A stretch of DNA of 64,000 nucleotides from Allantophomopsis cytisporea (lineage: Eukaryota > Ascomycota > Leotiomycetes > Phacidiales > Phacidiaceae), in contig CP103024.1 of assembly GCA_024752435.1 (NCBI GenBank), positions 1 through 64,000 on the forward strand, written 5' to 3'. This document shows positions 11,378 through 24,200 of the stretch, piece after piece. Below the pieces are notes generated by a model. The model was not told where the DNA came from. It searched no databases and worked only from the letters and a program-made list of their open reading frames with translations. The position numbers and the translations under genes were made by a program. How positions within the stretch are numbered: position 1 is the stretch's first letter; each line of letters opens with the position of its first letter.

Positions 11378-13656
11378 AATGGAGATATTTGAGTTAAAAA
11401 CCGAGATTCGTAGTTTTTTGGAAGAGTCGAAAGCCTACGAGAGAAGAGTCTCGTGGTTATGAAGACAAGCGTTGATTTAGGTGTGTTAGGATTTATAAAA
11501 TATGGGCGAAACGGTTCATCGCGAAGGGATCCTGAAGCCCAAATACGCATCCTAGGGCAAGTACCTTTGAGCAAGACCTGTCCCGCATAAACCTCCACCA
11601 GGCCATGGTAAGTGAGGGGTCGGCAATCAGGGATATTGATTGGGTACCTATGACTCGAGTCTTTATCCCTAGATTGTTCGTGTTGCGAACTCGCATGCGT
11701 TTATCCTTTGCACTAAAGGCAAGGATTGTCTATCTATCGATCTTGTCTTTCCTTTCCAGTCAATTCAGCCCCCAAACATATCTCATGATAACCCCTCAAC
11801 AAGCAATATCTGATCCCAAAATCATGTTTCTGTATTCCAGATATTCCTCGAAGGTTGCCACATGCTACGTTATTGGCGCCGTCACCGAGGAGATGTGCAG
11901 AGGTGTGAGGGGCTGTTACATAGGTAGGACTACCTCTACTGCGGTACTACCTATACTTGGTTCTCCCGAACTGCAGTTGTAGATTACTTGATACGTTGGA
12001 GATCCTATAGCTACGATTGGCTCCGGCTCGACGGAGCACCTCGTATCTCTAATCTTATCCCCGGTTTGTTGGAATGTTTTCGATCGAGCAGCGCTTATTA
12101 GTACACCTCACCGAAATAATGCTGCAGATGTGCAGGGATTCAGTACGAGCATACCACTAGCGTGCATCCAAAGTAGCCGCGCCCCACGCTATGCTTACAT
12201 ACATAGATGTTAAAGCCATCGGCTCCTCTGCCTGCAACGGCCGGCAGAGGCCACGGGAAGATCTGAGCTAAGATGAGATCACAAAGCCTCTTTCAAGTGC
12301 CGTGCATCGTGTACTGTGGTTTTACGTGCCGGATGACCATAAGCTGCATCGGCCAATATCCATCACTGCCCACCAACCTTACCCGCTTACTCAGCGAGAC
12401 ATTATGAGCTGCAAGGTCCTCTGCATGCGCGCTAGGGTGGAGGCTCAATCTGCGACATCGTGCGTAGGATACTAATGCACTACTACTGCACCGTTTCTGC
12501 AGTAGTATGGTGCAGTAGTATGGTGCAGTAGTAGTGCATTCAATACTCATGCTTACGTAGCCGCTCCTCGCCAAAGGGTGAGGATCTGCGAAGGAGCGCG
12601 CTGTCAGATCGCTTTGCTCGGTTGCGCAGATTGGCTTACAGTCTTACAGTCTTACATACTGCATAACCATAACTACCTCGCTTGGCCAAGCGCCCCACTC
12701 TCCAATTGCTAACGAACCGGTAACGGATTATTGCCTTGTCCGTCAAGCCAATCTAAGGTATTACGGAGGCACAGTGGCCAAATTGGGTGGTGTCAGACGT
12801 TGCGACCTTCCCCGTTGGCCGTTGTGCAGGAACCGATGCATTGCTACTAAGTATGTTGGTCATATACGGATGTCCTAGGGATTCACCCAGTATAACCATG
12901 CTATTGATCTTCGACGGTATGATCGAATGATCGCTCCATAAGAATTCCCTTGTGCGTTTGTAGATCTTCTGCGGGCTGACCAGCATCGACATCGTCAGTG
13001 TTAACGGCACCCTTGGCCCCTATTGACTGAAGCTCATGCAAATCCCTCTTCGACAAGTCCTTCTAGACTCTTCATTAGTTCCTACATATCCCTCTTGTCC
13101 AAGAAATCCTACAGGAGAAGCTTGACTGCGCTTGAAAGAGATCGCATGCCTCGTACATATGACTAGGATAAATAGGTTCCTCTTTCTAGCGCTGTCAAGC
13201 AGGAGACACAGTCTGCGATGATTGATGTGCAGGGTTCAATTTTGCTCAACTTTGGAAGTTTGCTGACCACCATCTTTTTGTTTTCAGCCTCGAGTCTTGT
13301 CTTTTTTAATTTCTGGCTTGGGAGTCTGTGTCGCTCTCAAGAAAACATATGACTTTCTTTAATTCCTAAGATTCTTGTTGCTGATTCCTGACTCCTGATT
13401 CAGACATTATGCCTTGCCATTCACTACCTAGCCACAGGAAATGAAGCTTACACAACTCCATATCGTAAGGTTCAATTCGTTAGAGAGCAGGGTGTGGTGA
13501 AAGTTGGAAATAAAAAGTACATGTATCATGTAGCTTAGCAATGCAACAATCTGTCAGCCTCGTCCTTCAGCAGTTGGAATTTTGTCGAAATCACGCTCTC
13601 TTCACTTCTCCTGATTCTCAATCCTTTCCTCTATCGACGAACGTATCCACAGCATC
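11378..13656. other. Intergenic region, no convincing gene
   Basis: About 2.3 kb between the enoyl reductase and the SAT4-type gene. Several short ORFs occur (for example 11605-11982 plus and 12293-12574 minus), but none has a recognisable domain or coherent splice partners. It contains the hairpin at 12474-12540 and a small run of three CTTACAGT-like words near 12638-12660. The base composition is normal, unlike the subtelomere. Confidence 0.5.
12474..12540. repeat. Perfect 19-bp inverted repeat with tandem 13-mers in the loop
   Basis: The arm AATGCACTACTACTGCACC (12474-12492) is matched exactly in reverse complement by 12522-12540, separated by 29 bases. The loop and right arm contain repeats of GCAGTAGTATGGT, so the region can pair in more than one register. 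It could be the core of a small non-autonomous element or a structure-prone site. No coding sequence or terminator context is evident. Confidence 0.75.
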
Positions 13657-15105
13657 ATGTCGAGTGTGCCTCTCGAAGATGATTCCAGGTGGAGAGGTAA
13701 TCAACTCATCACCTTCACCATAATTTGGATTCCAATTCAAATCATTTGCGTCTCATTGCGCTATGTTTGCCGTTGGATGATCAAAGGGCCTTGGGTCATG
13801 GACGATATTCTTATTTTCACTGCGTTATTCCTCCAAATGTGCCAAGCAGGTGTAGATATCAGTGAGTTACATTCCAGCAGAACAAAAAGCACCTACTTAT
13901 TACTTCAGGCGCGGTCAAACAAGGTGGAGCCGGCTACCATCTTCAATATCTCGAAAAACATCATCCAGCTATAGTGCCCATATGGTTCAAACATCTCCTC
14001 GCACTCGCTGCTATTTACTGGGTGGCTGTCAACCTCCCAAAACTTGCTATCTTGTTCTTCTATCGTCGACTGTTTATTACCAGATGGACTCGTATCATGA
14101 TATACATTCTTATGTTCAGTACGTTAAATTTCAGAGCAATATTTCCTAACCCAACTCAATAACACGCCCCAGTGAGCTTTCAAAGGGAAAGAAAGGGGTC
14201 TTTATCTACAGAGAGATGCAAATCTGACGGTCTGATGCTGCAGTCTTGATTGGGGCGTCAACTTCGACGTTTATAGTAAACTTTACGGAATGCAGACCGT
14301 TTGCAGCAAACTGGGATTCTTCAATCCCAGCGACTTGTATTGACAGAAACGCCTTTTACATTTGGACCAGTATTCCGAACATTCTCACCGATGTCGCCAT
14401 TTTGATTTTACCGATGCGTGTGGTATGGGGCCTTCATGCAACTAGGCGCACAAAGGTAAGCAACCTTACGAGGAATCCTCTCTATACCTGATTCATGAGT
14501 TCGAGAGATACTGATGTTGTGTTCTTGCAGATACTCTTAACAATAACTTTTGCCGTGGGTAGTTGGTAAGTGTCTAGACTTAAGCTTTCAATACTGTAGG
14601 GGGAGGAGAGACTAAAACTGATTTGAACTATAACAGTGGCCTTGTAACATCCGTAATACGATTTGCGAGCTTCTTCGGTGCTAGCTCCTTCACCGATTCC
14701 ACTTGGACGTCTATTGAACATATGACTTGGACTCAAGTCGAACCGGGGGTCTATTTGATATCTGCTTGTATGCCAACCTGGAGGCCTTTGGTCGAAAAAA
14801 TCCTACCCCGAATCGTCCATCCAACGAAATCATCGTCTCCCCGATCAGGCAAAAAACAAAGCAGCGGCGATGACGGTGTACAATTGCAACCTCATAAACG
14901 CAGTCAAGGGTTTTCGCGTCTCGAGGACAGCAAGAACAAGAAAAAATATCCTCATCCAAATGATATCACGATTACTATGGATTATTCGGTAGTAGATCAT
15001 AGCACTCATGCAAATGAAGAGTCTGAGGACTCTAACGAGACTCCGAAGAAGAATAACTATGACTGGGAGGGACCTAAGACCACAACTGGGATTTATGCTG
15101 TGTAG
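13657..15105 (+). CDS. SAT4/rhodopsin-fold integral membrane protein (Pth11-like, no CFEM)
   Basis: Five exons (13657-13861, 13909-14118, 14244-14455, 14531-14565, 14637-15105) join in frame to 376 aa. The protein has the seven-helix layout of the fungal SAT4/Pth11-like family: a first helix (TFTIIWIPIQIICVSLRYVC), the charged turn before helix 2 with WVMDDILI, the GYHLQYL motif after exon 2 starts, helices containing LPKLAILFFYRRLF, the ECRPFAANWD loop, and PNILTDVAILILP. The last exon encodes a hydrophilic cytoplasmic tail of about 120 residues rich in Ser, Lys and Asp. There is no signal peptide or CFEM cysteine domain at the N terminus. Such proteins sit in the plasma membrane and some act as G-protein-coupled receptors. 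Its place between the reductase and the transporter may be accidental. Confidence 0.87.
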
Positions 15106-15599
15106 TGATAAGAGAGTGTGTATAATTTATATCATGCAAGAATTCAGTGTTTTTATTTCTGTGGGAGAATCTTTGTCATCATTTTAGGATTTTCGCCTGG
15201 CTCCTAATGTAATCAAAATAATCCTGGGTTTTTCTTGTTGAAAAGTCTATAGTTTTAACACGTTGAATTGAAATTCGTGACAATTCCAATTTAAATCCTA
15301 GGGGAGTTGTTTACTTTGGTGTCATGAGAGTCCCTCTAATTTACTTTGCCTACGCGTCTGAGATCTTGATGCTTCTTTAACATTATACAAATTAGAGAAT
15401 TTCCCACTATAGCAAAATGCACAATACACCCTAAACCCATGCATCCCATCTCATCTCGCCCTCAACACTAACTTTCAACATACCAGCTGAATCTTCCTCT
15501 CCTAATACCCTCTCAAAAGCCGGTCTTTGGAAATAGCTACAGCATTCAATTGTTCGCCTCTGGACAATTCCACTTCAACCAAATCTGAGAAGAGTCATC
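15106..15599. other. Convergent intergenic spacer
   Basis: About 0.5 kb between the 3' ends of the SAT4-type gene and the transporter gene. It is AT-rich, with no ORF of note and no repeat; it presumably holds the 3' untranslated regions of both genes. Confidence 0.5.
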
Positions 15600-17299
15600 T
15601 TACGTAGTGGTCAGCGTTGCAGATTTTGCTAGCTTACTGCTCGCACGGAGATCGGGTCCCCATTTGAACAAAATCCATGGGATTGGCATCAGAACCACAG
15701 AAACGAAGCCGAAAATACTCGTAGCCCATCCCACATGAAGATGACTATACACTATAGGATTATCCTTTAGTCATTATGTCCAAAACAAATGAGAACTGAG
15801 AATGCTTACTTGGAGTGATGAAAAGAGGGAATACCGCAGCAAGAACATATCTGAGGAGTGATGTTGCTGCTATCGCTGAAGCACCCATTAAAGCTTCATA
15901 TACATCAAGAAGATATAGTAATCCGCTCATCTGAAGCATCGTCAGCATAACTCCCCTTAGGAGTCGAAAACGGACGTCCTGCTTACAAATACGCACAGAT
16001 TCCCCCATGCGATGAAGACAGCTGCTATCACAGAACTGATCCAATGAATATCAGCTTTGGCAGTCCATGCAAACCAGAACAATCCCACTGGTAAGCCAAA
16101 ACTACCTATCATTGCGGAATGTAAGCGATACTCCGGCGGCACTACACTGTTGCTCCATTTCGAGTTTCTTGAAGCGTGTTGTGTCTGATACCAAAGACGA
16201 TCTACCAGTATCACAGTTATAGAGGCTACGATGCTGCCAATCGCAAGTGATATGAATGTGAGCCCAGTTTGCTGAATATCGAAGCCATAAACCGTGGCAT
16301 AGACGAAAGGGAAGGCAGCAAAGAACGAGTACAAAACAGCAAAGTTGAAAGCAATGTAGATAGACCATGCAATCACGATTGGTTCCGTGTAAAGCATGTG
16401 AATGGGCCGAAAGAAAGTGATATAGAAGACAAATTTCAGAGCAACAAGACCGGAAGGCCCTGGTGCCACTTTGACACCACGCTTCTTCGCATCCCGTTCC
16501 AAAATTGTCTTCTTATAAGTCTCCTTCATGCCAAACGCAGCCGTAAGAGAAAATATTGCAAAGAACAGAATAATCCATTCCGTCCAGCGCCAGCCCTTTT
16601 TGGCAACTGCGAAGCCACCAATCAAAGGACTATGTAAACGTCAGACAAGAATTTCAAATGCGAAAAGGACTTTGAGTAACTCACCCAAGTGCAGGACCTA
16701 AGTATGGACACAGAGCAAAGAGTGTAGCTGTTATAGCTCTTGACTCCGGCTTCCATAAATCCGCATTGGTACCAGCTCCCACAACAAGTGGCGGACTCGC
16801 AAAGATACCAGCAAGCAGCCGACATGCGACTAATGCCCCGAACGTCTGTGAAGCTCCAGAGCCTACAATAAATAGAGCAAAGATAGGAAGAGAGATCATA
16901 TAAGTTGCCGTTCTACCAAATCTTTCGCTCAGGGGAGCTGCAAGAACTGGCCCGAAACCAAGACCTAGTAGGAAAAGACTAAGAGGAAGTAGAGCGGCTG
17001 CTTCTGAGACGTTGAAAGTTTGCTTGATGTCTGGCACTGCTGGCGTATAAACAGATGAAGCAAATGTTCTGTAAAATTAAACGTCAGAAATGAAAGTTTC
17101 GAGGTTTTGAAGATAGTCGCCAAACATACACGGTGAGACCAAACATTCCTATCAGAACCGTATGATAAACTCGCTTCATCATAGACCAGTTGTATGGATT
17201 CCTATTATCTTCATCCCAATTTGCTTCGATGGTTGGTAGGCTTCCATTACTTGGAAGTTCGGCTTTGATCTCCGGATCGCCCTCCAGAGTGGTTGCCAT
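15600..17299 (-). CDS. Major facilitator superfamily drug/polyamine:H+ antiporter (DHA1)
   Basis: Five exons (17130-17299, 16685-17068, 15987-16629, 15810-15930, 15600-15751) join in frame to 489 aa, the usual length for a 12-helix DHA1 transporter. The N-terminal tail carries the family signature NPYNWSMMKR ahead of helix 1; the helix 2-3 loop has PLSERFGRTATYMISL (motif A); helix 5 has GPALGPLIGGF (antiporter motif C region); the C terminus keeps MYSHLHVGWATSIFG and FKWGPDLRA. It would export small molecules across the plasma membrane in exchange for protons. I chose the ATG at 17299; an upstream in-frame ATG at 17332 would add 11 residues. It is divergently oriented from the PKS with a 0.9-kb shared upstream region, an arrangement common for exporter and synthase in metabolite clusters. 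Confidence 0.9.
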
Positions 17300-18213
17300 C
17301 GTAGCGACAAAACAATAGTATACCAGTTTCAATCTAAATTTGATAAGAAGTTTGACAGTGATTTGGGGATATCTGCAGAAGAAATTGTGACAGTGAAGTT
17401 TTCAAAAACGTAATCATGTGATGTCAATAAACGGCATTTGATGAAGAAGTGATAGCCGACAGGCAAGGTTGCATCTTGTTCTGAAAAAGAAATCTACGTC
17501 AGCGCATCAAACAGCACATCACTTCCCGTTTCGTATCCGGAATTTACCCTTGCTAGGATAAGGATTTAATTCTTCCCTGCGCCTCCATCGTCCATTTAGG
17601 ATAAGCACTAATGATTTACAAATTAACATGGATTTCTCAATAATCATGGATGATGATCAACAACAGTCCGGGGTGTTGAATAGTAAAACGGGGGTGTCGA
17701 GTAAGAAATATTGCTTGCGAAGAGCTCAACTAATAATGATTTGCTTTCCATACCCATGACGGTCAGTAAGCCTTTTGCACTATAACATGCATATCATAAT
17801 GGCAAGCATCTTGGGACTTATTCCAAACAAACTCACCGAGTTCATCACACTGTCGATCCGAAAAGACATACTTTTTGATGCATCGTCTTTCCTTACTGAC
17901 ACGCAGCCTCATCTGGAACTGAAGAGCTGAAGAATCTCGTGCCCCCTCTCCCAATTGTTGTCATAGGACAAAGAATTTAAAGTGAAGTATTCATTCAGGC
18001 CGTTTTAAAGGTAGACACAATATATATAAGCCTGGAATAAATTTATTTATATTAAATCACCTCAACTATTCAAAGCGTTGCATCTCTGTTATCATACTTG
18101 AGTTCTGCTTGGCTTATCAGTTGACACTGCTGCAAAATGTATGCATTATAAAGCTTCTGTAATATTGGTCTAAGGAACTGATGATGATTTCATTTCAGAA
18201 TACAGTCCGCAAG
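17300..18213. promoter_or_regulatory. Bidirectional upstream region between transporter and PKS
   Basis: This 0.9-kb spacer lies between the start codons of the divergent transporter and PKS genes. A TATA-like element TATATATAAG at 18020-18030 lies about 185 bp before the PKS start. A palindromic TCATGTGA occurs near 17413. A probable intron in the PKS 5' leader runs from GTATGC at 18139 to TTTCAG at 18198. A short minus ORF at 17763-17954 has no recognisable feature. No clear cluster-specific zinc-finger site (paired CGG/CCG) was identified by eye. Confidence 0.5.
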
Positions 18214-21200
18214 ATGGCGTCTTCGAAAGAACCCGCAGAGCCCATTGCACTTGTCGGCATGAGTGAGTAGATTGTACCTCAATAATTAGATAGCGACTGA
18301 CTTCTACGTTAGGCTGTCGGTTACCTGGGGGTGTCTCGAGTACCTCGAAACTATGGGATCTTTTGGCCGGTGGAAAATCTGGCTTGAGCGAGATACCCAA
18401 ATCACTCTTCAACGTGGACGCTTTCTACCACCCAGACTCTGATAGGACTGGTACACTCAGCGCGAAAGGCGGATATTTCTTGCAAGAAGATGTTCGGTTA
18501 TTTGACAATGCCTTTTTTGGGATCAACAATTTGGAAGCAAAGTACATGGACCCTCAACAACGGCAATTGCTAGAGGTCGTCTACGAATGCTTTGAAAGTG
18601 CTGGAGTCACTTTGGAAGAAGTATCAGGCTGTAAGTGTGGTATCCATATTCATCGGATTCTTGTGAGTAGATATACAATAGGAGTTGGAAAGAAGCATAC
18701 AAATCTTCTCCTCAAAAATAATCATAGCTGCTCACAATTGCTCGAATGCAATTATTCCTCAGCTTAGAAACAGTTGCTGACTGGCCAAAGCAAATATCGG
18801 TTGTTACGTTGCCAACTTTACCACCGATTTCGTAACTCTTCAAGCAAAGGATCCAGATCTTTATCATCGGTACAGTGCAACGGGCTTCGGGCCCACAATT
18901 CTTGCAAATCGAATCAGCCATACGTTCAATTTGCAAGGCCCGAGTCTCATACTTGATACAGCATGTTCTTCGTCCTTATATGCTCTTCATATTGCATGTG
19001 CAGCGTTGAACGCCGGGGAATGCGACTCTGCAATTGTAGCTGGGGCAAACTTGGTTCAGTCACCAGAAGCTTATATTGCAATGACTAAAGCAGGTGTACT
19101 CTCAAGCACATCAGTATCTCATACATTCGATTCGTCTGCCGATGGGTATGGAAGAGGGGAAGGAATAGCTGCTTTGTATCTGAAACGAATGGATTCTTTG
19201 AGAGCTTCGGACCCTGTACGCTCGATCATTCGGGGGACTGCGGTAAACAGGTAAATCATAATGATACTCTACCACGCTCTTCAAGTCATTAATACAAATT
19301 TATAACAGTAATGGTCACACACCTGGAATCACGATGCCAGGTAAAAACGGACAGGAAGCCGTCATTCAAAAGGCGTACACGATGGCTGGCCTGCCACCTG
19401 ATGATACAATTTATGTAGAGGTAAGGAGCAGAACTTTTTCAAAGAGAATACAAATTGAAATCTAGCTTACTGATCTGGTTTAATATAGGCACATGGCACT
19501 GGAACTGCCATTGGAGATCCTATTGAAGTTGAAGCTATTTCCAAATGTTTCAGCCCAAAGTCCAACCAGAAACTCTTCATTGGTTCCGTGAAACCAAACG
19601 TGGGGCATGGAGAAGCCGTAAGTGGGATCACTAGCATCATCAAAGCAACTCTTGCACTTGAACACCAGATCATTCCTCCTACAATCGGCATTCAGAATTT
19701 GAACCCGCAGCTCAAACTTGAAGAGCGAAATATAAGAGTGGTCATGGCCCCTGAACCGTGGCCTGCTGTGGCGGTGGAAAGAATAAGTGTGAACTCTTTT
19801 GGTTATGGTGGAGCGAACGCACATGCAATTCTTGATTCTGCAAGAATGCATGTATCTCAAAATCGGCAAAATATTTGCGAGAATGTCGAAGAATATAATA
19901 TCGCTCTGCTCCTACCTTTTTCGGCCAACAATGCGGAATCTCTGAGGAAAAATATTGAAGCTGTGATCTCTTCAAATGTTGCTTCAAAGAATCTTCGAGA
20001 CCTTGCATACACTCTGGGATCTCATCGCTCGAGCTTGTCTACCAAAGGTTATGTGCTTACCAGTAAGGGAAAAATGATTTCTCCGCTATCAACAACGACT
20101 CCTCAAATTCAACCGTCGAACATCCCTAGCTCTCCGATCGCGCTCATCCTAACTGGTCAAGGTGCCCAGTCACCGAGGATGGGTGCTGACCTTTTGGAGA
20201 GATTTCCTGTTTTTGGTCACACAATTGATGCTCTTGATACTTATCTCAGAACTTTACCGGAGGCACCAGCATGGTCACTCAGAGGTGAATCATTTGCTAT
20301 TCAGTCATATATCTATGAAGCTGACATCTCCCCAAGAAATTATTATGGAAAGTGCAGACCTAAGCACAATACATCAGGCCTCGAGATCCCAGCCTGTTTG
20401 TACTGCAGTGCAGATAGGCTTGGTTGCCTTGCTTAAGGACTGGAACATTGAACCAGTAGCAGTTATCGGACACTCTTCAGGTATGCATGTCAACATGTTT
20501 CAGATCCGCTGACTGACTAGGAGATTAGGGGAAATATGTGCGGCTTACGCCTGTAGTTATATAACCCAGGAAGATGCTATAGCGATTGCGTATTATCGCG
20601 GTCTTGCTGTCTCGAAAATGTCTGCGAAGGGTGCTATGATGGCTGTGGGACTCGGCCATAAAATAGTTGATCAACACATTGCGACACAAAACTTGAAAGG
20701 AAGTCTTCGTGTTGCTTGTATCAATTCACCAGAGAGTACTACCGTTAGCGGTGATTCTAACGCCATTGACACCCTACTCTCAGCTCTCCAAGGGCAGGAG
20801 GTTTTCGTTCGGAAACTCAAAACGGATGACAAGGCCTATCATTCTCATTTGATGGAAGAGATTGGGCAGTACTATGAAGATCTTCTTCGACCGGTTCTCG
20901 TCAAGAGAGGCCCCACTGACCTCGAAACATCAAAAGTCAAGATGTTCTCCTCAGTAACCTCAGAGCTTGCTGAGAGAGACTCGGTCAGTACACCAACTTA
21001 CTGGCGCAAGAATCTCGAGTCCCCAGTCCTTTTTTCCAGCGCAATGAAGTTGCTTCTGTCATCTGGATTGTATCATATGATAGAAGTGGGCCCACACCCA
21101 GCATTAGCACAGCCTATACGTGACATTCAGCAGAGTGCCAACAATATGCAATCTAGCTATTCCTCAACATTGTCTCGTGGAGTTAGCAATGAGATATCCA

Positions 21201-24200
21201 TGTTGCATCTTGCTGGATCACTTTTCCTGAGAGGTTACAAGTTGCCATTCTCCAGAATCAACGGCATGGACTCAGCACCTGGCCACCATTTTCTTTCCAA
21301 CGGCACCGCATCCATAACCAATGGAAGTGTTATCGATTCGCTGAACAATCCAGGGGGCAATCTTCGAGTCATTCATGATTTACCAACTTATGCCTGGAAC
21401 CATCAGAATCTCCTTTGGAACGAGTCGCGAATCAGCTCGGAATACCGCAATCAGAAGCACAAAAGACACGACCTTCTCGGATCCAAAATTCCTGGAACCC
21501 CTGGAAAGGCTTGCTGGTGGCGTAATACTCTGAAGCTGCAAGAGGTGCCATGGATCCAACATCATAAATTAGGACAGACTGTAGTGTTTCCAGCTGCGGG
21601 TTACCTTGCGATGGCCATCGAAGGATTACGTCAAATGCATGATTACTCCATGCAGGGGAAAATCACGTTGAAAGAGGTTCATATACTGAATCTTCTCGTT
21701 TTGGAAGCGGACGGGGACGGGGTAGAGTTAACGATGCAGTTAGAACCAGCACGAATCTCAAGTGTCACGGCCTCTGATATCTGGTGGAGATTTGAGATCT
21801 GTTCGCGCTCTGCGGATGTTCTGACCATACATGCCAATGGCCTTGTCGCCATGCGGGATACTTCTTCGCTCACTGGAAGTTCGTTTCCTTTCCTTGATTC
21901 TGTCATGGAAGAACAAGCTATCAGAACTTGGTATAACAAATTAGCAAAAGAGGGATTGTGCTTCGGTCCCGAGTTTCACTCTCTGACAGAAATAAGCACG
22001 GATCGCGGTAAAAGGCTGCCATGTGTTCTCGCAAAGACGGTATATCGACAAGGTGGCGAGTCAGGCACATATCCGGAGTCCGATTACATTATCCATCCTG
22101 TAACAATCGACGCGATGTTACAAGCAGCAATTATTGGTTCCGCCGCAGGAGTAGTCCATGAATTCAAGGGTAAGACTCCAGTTTTTGTCGATGAATTTGA
22201 TATACTCCCCAACAGAACAACCAGTGCTATAGAGGTCTGTAATATCCGAACTAGCTGCAAGAAAGTTGGCTTCGAATCCGCGGTACTATTCGGAGAGCTA
22301 CAGAATGCCTCCGGACAAATCATAGCTCAGATGAAGGAGGTTCGCGTCACTCCCTACCGGGAGCAATCACTCCAAAACTCGGCTGAGCGGAATCCGTATC
22401 TTCGAATTCTGTGGAAGCCAAACATTTCAACCTTGTCAAGCAAGGATTCGAAAGTTTTTGCCAGCTACTTGGAGCAATTTAATAGTTTACTCCCTGCTCA
22501 AGTCAAAAACAGCGACATGGCATATTTGGCCGGTGCTGTGGATCTCATCACACACAAATGGGGACGCACGAAGATTTTGGAGTTGAACCATGATGAAAAT
22601 AGTCAGTTAGAAGAGGTGGTCATTGCAGCTGGTATTGGTGGCAGCCACAAGCACTTCGACTCTTATACGAGTGCTTTAATTACCCCTAACGGGAATGTTG
22701 AAATCGATTCTAAAAAGCTTAAGATAGAGCCCATCTTCGACCTTGTCGTCGTCTCTTCTGTAGGTTTCTAGCTCCTTAAATTGTTCGCACTGACTTTTTT
22801 ATTCCAGCAAATGTCGTCGAGCATAGTCCTCAGCCACTTCAGCGATCTCAAGCAGTATCTTGCTCCAAATGCCATCTTAGTATTCGCAAGTGATTCGCCG
22901 ATCGTTCTGCCGTTAGATCTAAACGATGAAAACCAATACTCTCTACTTTCGGCAAGTTCGAATGATTATGATAATACAATCACAATCGCACGATCCTTTC
23001 CTGCCATATCAGAACAGTATGTGTTACCTAGTGAATCCAAAGTTATCCTGGTCAGCCCAACCACACTTCCAATCTCCTACCTAAATCACGCAATAATCGA
23101 CGAACTATCGAAGTCTCTCAAAGTGCCTGTAGAGCTAGTCAGCTTAGAAGACGTATCGGACGACACGATCCCCCCGAACTCAATAGTCGTCACATCTATC
23201 GAGCTCGAGTCTCCCCTTCTAAGGACCATAGATTCTGTGCAACTTGAGCACTTAAAAATTCTCTTAGAGAATGCGTCTCTCGTTCTTTGGCTAACGGGCG
23301 GCTCTCTTTACAAATCTTCAAAGCCAGATTCTGCCGTTGTCCTTGGCCTTGCTCGTTCGCTAATGCTGGAGCGTCCGTCGTTGAAGATGCCGGTTTTTGA
23401 TATCGACTTTACAACACCTCCAGCCATTTCGGCTCAAAATGTAGCATTGGTACTGAAAGAGGTTATAGGTAGCGCAAAAGTGCAGGATACTGAATATCGC
23501 CAACATGAAGGCGTGATTTACCATAGCCGCGTCATCCCAGATGCTGTCCTCAACAAGGAGTTCCGACATGCCCAAGAGGAGGAGGTTATGCAAATCCCGC
23601 TTCAGGAGATAGGGCATTGTAAGCTCGGGATGAAACATGTGCGAAATATCAATTCTCTCTGCTTCCAGGAGATTGAACTGGACGAGCCGCTTCCAAGAGC
23701 ATATGTCGAGGTGCAAGTCAGAGCCATGGGTATTAATGCTAAAGTAACGGATCTCCCTAAGGCCCCACTTTATCGTAATAGAAGGAGGCTGATAAATGAA
23801 TTACAGGATATCGACGCCCTAACCGACAAAATTCATGTGCAGAATAGCACTTACTCCACGGAATTCAGTGGGATTATAACAGCCATCGGCTCTCAAATGT
23901 CGGTCTTCAAGCCTGGCGACCGGGTGGTCGTTATGGCTCCGAATTATGGGGGTACGTATGAGCGTGTGCCAGAGTGGGCGTGTTGTAGGTTGAATGACGA
24001 TGAGGATTTTACCGTACGTATATATTCTATTTTGTATATCCTATCTTTGTTCTAGAGCTGAGCTGACATTTATTGGTATAGACCCTGGCAACAGTTCCAA
24101 TGGTGTTCGCTACTGCACTGCATGCATTGGAGGAACGCGCTAGATTGGAGGCAGATCAGGTACCAAAGTTTCCTCTTCCTTAAAAAAAAGAAAAAGCTGT

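Noticed and set aside
17763..17954. Small minus-strand ORF in the transporter/PKS spacer
   Set aside because: No recognisable feature, and it lies in the expected shared promoter region.
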